Assembly (NCBI GenBank): GCA_037577475.1
Contig: CM075189.1
Span: forward strand, 16,345,839-16,409,838
DNA: 64,000 bases
Reading direction: 5' to 3'
DNA from: Chaunax sp. Z400
Lineage: Eukaryota > Chordata > Actinopteri > Lophiiformes > Chaunacidae
A program made the translations under genes and the position numbers. Positions 51,331 through 61,190 of this stretch are shown here, piece after piece (positions within the stretch are counted from its first letter, which is position 1; each line of letters opens with the position of its first letter). The notes beneath the pieces are model-generated. The model worked only from the letters and a program-made list of their open reading frames with translations, was not told the origin of the DNA and ran no database searches.

Positions 51331-51365
51331 TCTCCTCCTCCTCCTCCTCCTCCTCCTCCTCCTCT
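51331..51365. repeat. (CTC)n microsatellite
   Basis: About eleven perfect trinucleotide units. On the minus strand it would read as poly-Glu or poly-Gly. Confidence 0.95.
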
Positions 51366-52689
51366 ATTCTTCTCATGAAGAGACAGGCAGTCGCCAACAA
51401 CAGCTATAGCACAATGTGTTTTGCTGGAAAATGTACTAACGTGGTTAATCAGTCCTTTAGTGCGTGGGATGAATACACAACAACATGGGTAAAGATTTAA
51501 CATGAAATTTACTTAATTCATCAAAGATTAACCCCTTTTATTTATTGGTCATCTATCGCCTCTTGTTAGACAGTGACCTTTGCAGACAGAGCCGTTTATA
51601 TTGAAAGACTCACCTTCCTCAGGGAGCATAAAGTTATCGCCAAACCAAAGACTAAATGATGGAAGCCTTCATTTGACATATTATTACTACTAACTCAACT
51701 ATTTATTCAGTCCATCTGTAGCCCTGCAAGTTGGACACAACTTATACCAGCAGGTAGATAACAGTCGACACTGACACCTCTGTTCTTTCTGCGTGTCTTC
51801 ATTTACTTTTCCAACATCTAACACTCTGCTACTTGTCCATTGTCGCCTCTCCTCCTCCTCCTGTCCTTTGAAAACGAACCGCAATTCTCTCCTACATAAC
51901 CTTGTTAGTATTAGCATGCTAATTACATTCCTCAGTAATACGTCTGTGGGAAAGGAGGCTGTTAAGTGATTGCCGGCTACTTGTGCGTGCGTCTATGTGC
52001 TTAAGTGTGTTAAGTCATATGTATGGGTATAGCGTCTTCTGGTTGTATACATTTCCAGCATCTGTGTATGCATTTGTTTACACTCACTTTGTCCGCACCG
52101 ATGATGCTCTCTTCCTCTCTTTTCTCCGTTTTGGCAGCTTCAATACAAATGAAGATGCACTTATGAAAACCAAATAAACATATCTGCCTCTTTTTCCTCT
52201 CCGTGCCTCTGGATAATAGGTGGTCCATGAGGAGAACCTTAAATTGTATAGGCAGAAATGTGCATGATCTATTTAAACACAATCATGATCAACGAGTAGA
52301 GCTACTCGATATATCTTTACGGCGTCAACGTCGCCATGTCCCCATGTGCTATAGTCACTTTGCAGGACACGTATGAGGCAAATGAACTCAAACATGTCCT
52401 GCTCCTGCTTTAATGCTGCTTGATACAAAAGCAAAACTTGCAAGGTTCCTATTTTCCATGACTACATGAAAAATCTGTTTATCTTATAAGCATGTTTATT
52501 TGTCTCAACAAGTCCCATCTGTGCCATTTAATTGGTCAACGTCTATTTTTTTTTTTTTTACAACAAAATTTCACAGAAGCTTTGGTTGGATTTCTCCAGT
52601 GCTGTACAGTCAGAGGGAATGTCAGTCTGAGAACACGAGAACTACAGCTTCTAATGGTCATAATAGCATTTTGTCCCCTCTGTCCTCTT

Positions 52690-52950
52690 TATGCTCTTCT
52701 ACCCTCTCTCTCACACCCATTCCAATCATCCGTTTCCTTCCCTTGTCTACTTTTATCCTCATTCCTTCCCCCAGTTCCTTTTTACACATCCCCACTTCCC
52801 TCCTTTCTCTTTTATCATCCCTCCAGTCTTTCCTATATCCTGAGGGCACCTTTTCTCTCCTCTACCCTCTCGCTTTTCTTTATTTCCATCTCTCCTCTTC
52901 TGTCCTTTGCGCCCATACCCCCGCCTTCTGTCTCTCCCTGCCGCCTGCCC
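52690..52950. repeat. pyrimidine-rich low-complexity region
   Basis: About 260 bp of mostly C/T on the plus strand (ttttatcatccctccag, ttttctctcctctaccctc). It keeps several frames open on both strands without any domain-like sequence. Confidence 0.65.
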
Positions 52951-53639
52951 TGGTTTCATTGACAGACTGCAGGCGGTGAGGGGGAGGAAATGCTGTGGCA
53001 TTGCACGGCAAACATCCCTAATAGGCTAATCTAATCTCATCTCTTTGCGGTCCATGGCCCTGTGTTTACTTTCGGCCCCGTGTCTGCACACTGGCTGAGC
53101 CTCGCCTCACTGAATCTTTGTTCCTGCTGAAAACTCATCATCAGTGCGATCTCTGGAACGGGCGCCAACTCCATGAACGTCTGCTCACAACGCCTGCAGG
53201 ACAGGGATCTTTCTCTTCTCTGTGCAGATTCTGTGGCTATTGTTGCTCGGTTGTTTTATTATGTTTAGTTTCACAGACAGAACAACAGTGTCTGACCTGA
53301 CAATCTCCCTGTGGAGTTGTTCAATTGAGATATTGAATTAAAACAATAAATATTACTCTCCTGCCGACAAGATAGTATCCTTGCAAAAACAACCCCAAAA
53401 AAGAAAAGCACACTACAGCCGGGCGAGTGCATGAGAACCTGAAAGTAATTCAATTAACAATTCAAAGTCAAATGTTCTGTGACGAGCTTAAAGAGCAAAC
53501 GCATTCATGAAGTTCAGTTCACCACAGGACGAGGGTAGGCCTATGCAGATATTCCAAATCTAAGGAAATATATCAGTTCACAACGAGCCACAAACGATAA
53601 AGATTTACAAAGCGCAGAAAAGGAGGTAGAGCGGCCGTC

Positions 53640-54240
53640 CATTTGCAATCTGCATGTCGAAGCGTCCTTGAGGTCCCATTGGCGTGAGATTGATTGTGAC
53701 TGGTTATTGCTCTCGATGAGCAGGCGACACCTTGCATGCTAGCCTCTGCCGTCATTGGACGAAGCAAAGAGAGCGTGCAACAGCGCCGCAACAAAGCCCC
53801 TTCTCTGCAACGTCTTTCGTTTGTTTACACCGAACAAGACAACAGTGGATAAACTGGTGCACAATTTTAAATAGTGAGCTAATGTTCTGTGAGCAAAGGA
53901 AGCGTGATGTATAACCCAGCTGTATCGGGGTCTAGTGAGACGTCCATCATGCTTTGTAAAGAATGGATTAACGTGACAAAAAAAAAAACGATTTACCTTC
54001 TCTGTTACATGGCGGTTGTTCTTGTCCTCTAATCCGATGATTGGGAGCTCCCAAACGGTGTGTTTACACAGATGTGTGATTCTGGCTTACCATCTCCACT
54101 GCTGTCACGGAGGCGGAATAAAACGGAACCCTAATCCGTCTTTGTTGCATTCACACAGAACGTCAGGGCAGAAGAAAGGCGCACCAGTCCCGCTTTGAAA
54201 AGGCTGTGTAAATGCAGCTAATGTTTTGTGAAAGGGTGAA
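53640..54240 (+). repeat. dispersed repeat family A, copy
   Basis: Aligned anchors: 'tctagtgagacgt', 'tttaccttctctgttacatg', 'gcggttgttc', 'gggagctcccaaac', 'acagatgtgtgattctgg', 'ggaggcggaataaaacgg', 'cagggcagaagaaagg' and 'aatgttttgtgaaag'. The left border is uncertain. It ends about 400 bp from the signal-peptide exon. Confidence 0.55.
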
Positions 54241-54635
54241 TGTTGGCTTGTGATGTAAAGACCTTGGAGTGTTCGGTTAGACAGTCCATTTATCATTTCC
54301 GCACTTTGAAAGAACATGTGATAGCAAGGACAATAAAAAAAAAGAGCAGAGGGTTCACTCCTCTAACTACAAATATCCATCATACGCTCACAGCTTTAAT
54401 GAGACAGCTGTGTCTGAAATCACAGTCAAAGCAACCTGCCACCATGTTTCAAACAAACCCTCCTGGGGATGGAACAGCAGTGTGACAACAAAAACACAAA
54501 ACACTAAGAACTCTACACCAGGTGAGCCTCGACTCTGCATAAGGACTGCGAGATAGTGATGTCTGCAGAGCCTTATCTCTCTGCTGGTATTGATGTCTGT
54601 AATGCTCCAAGTCTTTAGTTGCATCTGTCACTCAC

Positions 54636-54696
54636 CCCTGGCAGCAGTGGACATCAGGATCACCTCCACCAACAGAAAGAACAAGAGAAGCTCCAT
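54636..54696 (-). CDS. fgfrl1: FGFRL1 start-codon exon: signal peptide
   Basis: Minus-strand ATG at 54696 in a strong context (A at -3, G at +4: ccaaaATGG) opens 20 codons reading MELLLFFLLVEVILMSTAAR, a textbook signal peptide with a Leu/Phe core and a small-residue end (STAA). One more base, G, comes before the donor GTGAGTGA, so the intron is phase 1. Joining to the Ig1 exon gives A-R-G-P-P, the same junction context as in vertebrate FGFRL1 (human has A-A-R-G-P-P). Signal sequence alone would not identify the gene; the splice phase, the junction residues and co-orientation with the Ig1 exon do. Cleavage is probably near Ala18-Ala19. No other exon fits between them. Confidence 0.85.
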
Positions 54697-54735
54697 TTTG
54701 GTTTGATTTTCAGGAGGGATGCTCCGCTTTTTGAT
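54697..54735 (-). other. fgfrl1: 5' UTR part of the start-codon exon, with splice acceptor
   Basis: The acceptor 'cgtttcttttcAG' sits immediately upstream, on the minus strand, of 54735. This leaves 39 nt of untranslated sequence without an upstream ATG before the start codon, and implies at least one noncoding exon further upstream. Confidence 0.6.
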
Positions 54736-56011
54736 CTGAAAAGAAACGAAGATAAAAAACATGAAGTTGCTTCCATATTTAGGAGACACTAAGTAAATAT
54801 TTCAATTTACCAAATTGCTGTATTGTCCGTTTATTTATTCAAAACACCCACCGGCCACATTCATCATTTTACCACCTGATGGGTTTTTTGATGTAATGGC
54901 TGCCAAAACTGCTGCTAATGCAATGGACGTAAAACATAAGTTACAGCAGACAGCTGGTGAGCATCAACATGAAAACCTCCCTTGACTTTTGTAAGAGACA
55001 TAAGAGGGATTAACTTGATAGAAAATTATATAACTCATCCAAAAAGAAACAAATAAAATGAAAATGTTTTTTATTTCTCAGCAGACGATTTCAAAACCTA
55101 CCAGGCTCAAATTTCTAAAAGGGAGACGCTCCATAGAAGGCAAAAGAATAAACTTACTTTAAAAATTTTTCATCTCTTCCATTCTGTCTTTAAAAGTCGA
55201 CAGCAGTTACAAAATAGAGTTTACGGCATGGGGGAAGAGATTTTCTGGAAGTCAAACAATTTTCCTCACAGATTTATTCCGTCCACCTGTCCATATGTCT
55301 CTCCTTACAGTGGTTTTAATCTTTCTGCCACATAAATCCTTCCCTGAACCTTGAGATCTTATTTCAGTATTTCACATACTGTATATCTCAGTATCTGTCA
55401 GTCTCAGACCAGAGACTGCTACACACTCAGAAGTGCAGGATAACTGATTGAGATTTTCAATCAACTTCAGCTGCAGTCACACGTTATTTGCATTACAGTA
55501 CCAGGAGAATGCATGAATTTACAATAAACAGCAAACAAACAAGTTGAAAGTGGCAATTAATTAAATACTAAAGTCACTGTTTGCATGTTTGATGCCAGGC
55601 TGGAGAATTAATCCGTTTTTTTAAAAATTTATCACAAAAATAAATATTTTTCATGCATATTAATAAACAAAAACTTAACTCTAATTCATATAAACCCTGT
55701 TCAATTGTATTCATACAAGTTAGTCAAATAGGAAAATAAATAGGCAACGAATGAAACGATAAGAAGATAATACAACTTCAGTACAACACAAGCGTGCATC
55801 AGGCTTAATAATAAGACCCAGTGAATATATTATATGAATGCTCCAGTGATTTTGGTTTATTCATAAACTCTGACTTACTATGAAACTCCCAGCAGTGATG
55901 AGATATCCACAGCTAGGCTCTGCAAACCTGCGTATCTATCATGCCTCTATCACGGGGAAAAAACTTCTTTCCAATGATTTTATGAGTTCGATAACTTAAT
56001 CCGCGACTCAC
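54736..56011 (-). other. fgfrl1: putative first intron in the 5' UTR
   Basis: Runs from the donor 'cttgGTGAGTcg' at 56011 to the acceptor at 54736, about 1.28 kb and AT-rich. I see no repeats or coding frames in it. Confidence 0.4.
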
Positions 56012-56065
56012 CAAGACTAATTTCCAAATGTAAAAGCACACGTCTGCCGCCGAAACGTCAACACG
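56012..56065 (-). other. fgfrl1: putative noncoding first exon
   Basis: The minus strand shows a strong donor (cttg/GTGAGTcg) just downstream of a CpG-rich stretch and about 25-80 bp after a TATA-like TTAAATAC (56089-56096). The 5' end is inferred from TATA spacing and is not seen directly. An upstream start in the CpG-rich block to about 56400 is equally possible. Confidence 0.35.
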
Positions 56066-56480
56066 TAGTAGGTTCTCAAAGTAGGCTGTATTTAAGCGAG
56101 CTGACAGTAAATGAAAAGAAAAGAATAATCAAAAATACATCGGCTAATGTCAAACACGTGAGCGCACAAAATGCAGACTGTAGTATTTGACAGTCCGCAT
56201 GCAAAACGCTTGAGATCCCGAACAGGACCGGGAAAAGAAAGAAGAAGGAAAACTCGACCTCCACTAATTAGCCTGGTGACGTTACTAAGTAGACGATTAA
56301 CTCAATTAAAACTCGAATACTTTAAACACGTAGCCTGCGGCAGCGCTTCACCGTCCAGATTTCAGCCGCAGGCGAGAAAACAAACTTTACCGACGGACTT
56401 CTCGAGTAGGGAACTTTCAACCAATCAGAAAGCAGACCAATCAGAGAACGGACCAATCAGGGAGCAGGACGTTCCTGGAC
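56066..56480 (-). promoter_or_regulatory. fgfrl1: putative fgfrl1 promoter, CpG-rich with three phased CCAAT boxes
   Basis: CpG density is clearly above that of the surroundings (gccgccgaaacgtc, gcggcagcgc, gccgcaggcgag, taccgacgg). Three CCAATCA boxes start at 56421, 56437 and 56453, spaced exactly 16 bp. CRE-like 'tgacgtta' is near 56276, an E-box CACGTG at 56155-56160 and a TATA-like TTAAATAC at 56089-56096. CCAAT works in either orientation, so use by the minus-strand gene is plausible. A divergent plus-strand transcript cannot be excluded. Confidence 0.5.
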
Positions 56481-56648
56481 AAATTTGGAGCGGTTTAGGG
56501 GGGTAGATTGAGGAGGATTAACTCAAATTAATTTAGATCAATTGATTAGTCCACGAAATGAGGAGCACTTTACTCCCGAGGACCGGAGGGGTACAGGAGT
56601 AAATGTTAAAACTTGGTGATATCTTAATTACTCGCCTTTACTCGTTTA

Positions 56649-56653
56649 ATAAC

Positions 56654-56687
<34 letters not shown>
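56649..56687. repeat. (AAT)n microsatellite
   Basis: About twelve trinucleotide units. Confidence 0.95.
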
Positions 56688-56753
56688 TAACATAAACTTG
56701 TAAATTGTGGTGACAGTTAATAAAATTAAAAACTTTTTAAAAGTGAGATTGGT

Positions 56754-56780
56754 TCTCTATTCTATTCTATTCTATTCTAT
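56754..56780. repeat. (TCTAT)n microsatellite
   Basis: About five perfect pentanucleotide units. Confidence 0.95.
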
Positions 56781-56854
56781 CCCTGAAACGTTCTGCATGT
56801 ATAAATGCCCTGCGCCGTTGAGAGGTGTCTTTAACTAATATTATGGACCAGCAC

Positions 56855-56869
56855 TGCCACCTCCTGGCA
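56855..56869 (-). promoter_or_regulatory. CTCF-like motif
   Basis: The minus strand reads TGCCAGGAGGTGGCA, one mismatch from the CTCF core CCASYAGRKGGCRS. Confidence 0.3.
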
Positions 56870-57082
56870 TTTATGCGTTATTACAACAATATATGACGAG
56901 AACAGTAACATTTGGCACCTTGGATTATCTTGAATTCTTTTCATATGCAGGGCTCATTAAATAATACTCGTCAAACAATAATAATCTTATGATGATAAAA
57001 TTATAATTACATAAAAACATGACCTTGATTACCTTGATGACTATACACAGTATAATGATTCTATTCCTCATTGTAAAGCTGT

Positions 57083-57100
57083 AGTGGCATCCCCTGGTAA
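57083..57100 (-). promoter_or_regulatory. weak CTCF-like motif
   Basis: The minus strand reads TTACCAGGGGATGCCAC. The CCAGGGG half fits; the GGC half is off by two. Confidence 0.2.
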
Positions 57101-57820
57101 CAGGAGGAACAGCAGTGTACCAGTGTTTTCATCTTGTGCAGGACTGGATCGATCTCAGTGCAGATAAGACAGAGGGTATAAGAAGGACACAACTTGGGCA
57201 CAATAACAAATAATGTAATTACATATTTGCCTGTTGAAAATACCTATATTTAGTAATCGATCAGGACAGACAATCAGTTTGATCTTTACTTTGTTATTAC
57301 CAACTGTAATGTAACATTTTGTAGGAGGAACTCTTAAGTATATTAAAATTATTCAACATCCTGTAAACAGTCAAAAGCTAAATAAAAGTGAAGAGGAGAT
57401 TTCATGTCATTTCATACATTTTGTCACTAAGTAAGTAAATTTCTATTCATGACAGAAGTGCTGCAAAAGCCCCACAATGTGTTTTTATATCACAACTGTC
57501 TGCAGTATTATATATATAGAAAATATAAAAGAAATTTGGTCATATGACAGGAAAGAACCCTTTAAATGTTTGCGTGGATTTGCAAGAAGGAACATATTGA
57601 TGAATTTCTGTCACTTTCTTTTCCATTGCCAGATATGACTTTTTTCATCAATTAAGCATAAACTACTTGATGGATTTTCATGAACGGTGATGGAAAATCT
57701 AAAGCATTTATTTTTTATTATAATTTTCTAATTATTTTTGTAGCTGGATGTGTTCTGATTAAACAAAGAAATGGATGCAATCACATCCCTGTACTTACTA
57801 CACTGTTGTTCAAATAGTAA

Positions 57821-57834
57821 CCACTAGATGGCAA
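57821..57834 (+). promoter_or_regulatory. CTCF-like motif
   Basis: CCACTAGATGGCAA fits the core CCASYAGRKGGCRS at all but the last position. It is the best CTCF-type match in the upstream region. Confidence 0.4.
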
Positions 57835-59589
57835 CATACTAAAGGATGGCCCAGCTGTTCCTACACCCTGTTGCATGGTAAGGAGTTTGTGCGATTCCTC
57901 ATACACATTGCATTGAAGTACCTGAAGTTAAAAAAAAATTCTATCAGGGCAATCAGGGTGATTTTCAGACTAAAACCACCCTATGTGGGCGGTGCTCAAG
58001 AGAACATGTCTTGACACTGATTGGACAATGGTATTCAGAAGTAGGACAAAGTGATGAGGGCTTTCACAGCTAGTTTGATGGCTGTCATAGCTACTGTGGT
58101 TGAATGGTTTTCATCTTTGGTGGTGTGTCATCTGATCCCTCTAAGGAACAAACCACCCATAATCTCTTAGATAATTAAGTTTACTGACCTTTAAGTTATC
58201 AGCTCCACGAGATGCACAGAGAAAAAGGTTATTATCTCTAAAAATGGAACATTCAAAAGCAATAGGATAGATTAAAGAATGGCCCAAATTGATAATTATC
58301 TGTACAATGTCCAAACAAGCATTTTGGATGTTGGTCAAGGTTTAAACATGAATCACTGAAAACATCTGCACTCCTCCATTCAAGGCTGTGTTTGAGCTAA
58401 AAGCATCTGTTTGAAATGGGCTGAAGAACAGTTGAACAAACAAACACGAGAACAAATAGGATGACAGGACAAAGCTTTCTTTATAAAAGTTAAACAGTCA
58501 TCTACTGTGGCCATATGATTTGGTCTAACGGTGAAAAAAAGCAGAGTATTGTCTATGGCTGTGCTCCAGTTCTGTGGCTTTAACCACTGTTTTATTTCAG
58601 TGTCAGGGGAAGGCAGACCAAACTCCTGAGAATCTCACAGAGTGTCTGAGCAGCTGGGAAAAAGCTATCTGCACATTTATAAAGCACAAACCTAAGACTT
58701 TTTAAAATGTAAAGGCTACCTGGAAATAAATGTAAGACCAAAAAGCAGAAAAACGAAACAAAGTCAAGCGATACCATCGAAGGAAGAATACATAGAAAGT
58801 TATCCAACTTAAAACTGGAGATGAAAAGAAAGGAACAACTTAATGAGAGGCCAAATGTGCAATTATGTTGAGTGTGATTCTATTGTCCTTCTTATGTTTT
58901 AGGTTTTAACAGCATCTTTAATTTATCAATATACTTAATATATAATAAATATTTGGGTGTAAATAAGATGAGCAAACACCAAGTGATATATTCTGCATAT
59001 ATTTTAGTTTATAGGAGGACTGTTTCTACTTTTGCAAGCAAGAACTTTGTGTTTTTAGAAAATTACTGATTCTAATGTAATGTTAAACAAATTCTTCTGT
59101 TAAAAAGTATCAATGGAACAGCTCTATAAATTACATTTAATTTGTCTGTATTCTCAGGTGATGAAAATGTAAATGTAATTAGAGATTCTTCAGATTATAA
59201 TTATGTCCTGTGTACATATGTAGCACTAGTAATTACTGACCAAAGTGTTTCAAATCTGAAATCTGATTTAATCCCTTCATACTAAATAATTATATTATAA
59301 CATATATAATGAATTAAATAAAAAATAAAAATACAGATGATTCGTTCATTGCCAGAGGGCGTATTATGGTTTAATGCCGTGTTGTCTTCAGTAGATGGTA
59401 GCAGAGGACAGGGAACCAGGATACACACAAATCCACACATGGAGGCACACACTCTGACTTTCAACGTTTAGGCTATAGCTGCCATTTTTCTCAAATCATC
59501 ATGACAGATGGTGGGAATTTGGTTGAGTATGCTTCATTGACATCCATGCACTGTGACAGACAAAAGACTGAATTTCTGGTACGGACTGC

Positions 59590-59700
<111 letters not shown>

Positions 59701-59808
59701 ACGTGTGCGTGAAAGAGAGAGAGAGAACCCAAGACTTTCTGCACTCATGCCTTTACTATATGTGAAGAAACATCATGTAACGTAATCCTGCTCTGTTCTA
59801 CTGATTAT

Positions 59809-59859
59809 CAAAAAAACAAAAACAAAAACAAAAACAACAACAACAACAAAACAAAAAAA
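59809..59859. repeat. A-rich (CAAAAA)n/(CAA)n tract
   Basis: Starts with four CAAAAA-type units, then four CAA units. It could be a retroposon tail, but no element body is recognised on either side. Confidence 0.85.
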
Positions 59860-60367
59860 TATAGTATCGTTAAAATATTCATTGAAATTCATGGTATTAA
59901 AAAGGATGTTAATAATTTAATTTCCTGGTTTAAAGCTACAGATAACATTAAGAAATGTAAAATAGACTAAAACATTCCATATTAAGTGATGAGATAGTTT
60001 AAAGTGACAATTGTATCATTGAAACAATGTTAAAAATGTATTGTTGTATTTTTTTTTTACCTCATTAGCACTCTCATAATTTTGATTTAAGATGAAATAT
60101 GGCCATAGAGAATTATAACGTCAGTACTGTATACAATAAGTGTATTATTGCTTTGCAGGCTGTTCTTTTTTTGGTATTGATACTTCCTGGATTGGGACCC
60201 TGGATTGGAAACCTGGATTTCTCCTTGACCAAGGAGATGGCGAGCCGTCCAAGAACCTGATTAACTTGCCTGAGACTGGTCAGTGTTCTCAGGGGTTACA
60301 GGATAAATTATAAAGTGGCCACAAACAGTGGCTACACAGTGTCTTACACTTGTTTCTGTTTGAGTTA

Positions 60368-60383
60368 ACCCCATCTAGTGCCT
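60368..60383 (-). promoter_or_regulatory. CTCF-like motif
   Basis: The minus strand reads GGCACTAGATGGGG, close to the CTCF core with G for C at the end of the GGC triplet. Confidence 0.25.
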
Positions 60384-60897
60384 GAGGCTGGGAGGCTTAA
60401 TTTGAAATAAATATTTCTTTATTCTTTGGACATCTTTCTGTGGACCCGTGGATTATTCTTGATGTGCAGCGACAGACATTTTTGTACAGCCACCATAGTG
60501 GTAATTAATAGGACACAGGAATAACCACTACAACAAGTCAAAGACTTCTTCCTCTGAGTCAAGGAGTCCAGGACATCCAGCAAACAAAGGAAGAACTCCT
60601 ACAACACAGAGTGGGTCAAGTAGTAAGGGGAGAGCTGGATGGTGATGAACACATGGTCTGATTGTTTGAAAGCAGGGTATGTACCCCATCTTTACATTTC
60701 ATGAACTGAGCATGGATTCATTTGTTATTCCAAGGACTAGATGATTCAATCCCTTGGTAGTTACACTAACCTGATGGCATCTTGGCTTGTGGGAGACTTT
60801 GTGGGAGACTTGTGGGTGACGGTGGAGCCGGTTGTGTAGGGGGGGGGGCTGGTGGATGAGGGCCTGGTTGTAGTTGGTTACTTCATCTGGATGCGTT

Positions 60898-60995
60898 GAG
60901 GTCTTCAGGAGGTGCCCAACCTTCACTGAGTGTTTCAGCCTTTATCCTCAACGCTCTCTGGTTGGCAGGCCGGCAGCGGTGGCCAGGTCACTGCC
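60898..60995 (+). repeat. dispersed repeat family C, copy 2
   Basis: Reverse complement of 35591-35688 with four mismatches over 98 bp. Homology ends near 60890 and 60996. No recognisable domain is encoded on either strand. Confidence 0.8.
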
Positions 60996-61108
60996 CCTCT
61001 TATCCGAGACTGCAGGCTGTAATGTAATGTAATCCACTTTTTCCTGCCTTGATGTATTCTTAGGCCTGCCGAGGATGTTAATTTCGTCCAACCACAGATG
61101 CAACTTTG

Positions 61109-61190
61109 CAGGGGCGGATCCAGGGGTGGGGCCACAGGGGCACTGGCCCCAGCTGAAATCTGATTGGTGCCTTAAGTGCCCCTGTCTTGT
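61109..61190 (+). repeat. possible hAT-type transposon end
   Basis: 'caggggcggatccagggg' followed by 'gggccac', 'ggggcactggcccc' and 'gctgaaatctgattgg' resembles the CAGGGGCGGATCCAG termini of hAT-like elements in many animals. No matching CCGCCCCTG end lies in the window, so this is a solo end or a truncated copy. Confidence 0.45.

Larger units (their letters stand above)
30429..54635 (-). other. fgfrl1: 24.2-kb fgfrl1 intron between signal-peptide and Ig1 exons
   Basis: Donor 'ggGTGAGTGA' at 54635 and acceptor 'ttccttAAG' at 30429; a phase 1 intron. No nested gene was found on either strand. Frames above 100 codons in it are low-complexity or Ser/Leu/Pro pyrimidine frames. Stretches of 300 bp or more with nothing specific are 30450-33690, 34900-35580, 36310-37040, 37700-38250, 39520-39880, 41820-43040, 43110-44050, 44700-45710, 45970-47460, 47720-49030, 50050-51320, 51370-52680 and 52960-53630. 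Within 36155-36310 there is a degenerate, loosely tandem 'ctagtcnag' pattern. Confidence 0.85.

Noticed and set aside
52492..52979. Two overlapping open frames of about 155-160 codons
   Set aside because: Both depend on the pyrimidine-rich tract at 52690-52950, which avoids stops in several frames. The Ser/Leu/Pro/Phe-rich composition has no recognisable domain.
57775..58014. Frame ending 'KPPYVGGAQE', reminiscent of the Tc1 transposase 'RRPYVG' motif
   Set aside because: Only five residues match, and neither the preceding helix-turn-helix nor the following catalytic residues are present. Coincidence.
60150..60620. Possible LTR remnant with AATAAA and repeated 'cctggattgggaccctggat' wording
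   Set aside because: Only a suggestive polyadenylation signal and internal repetition; no ends, primer-binding site or pol fragment nearby.
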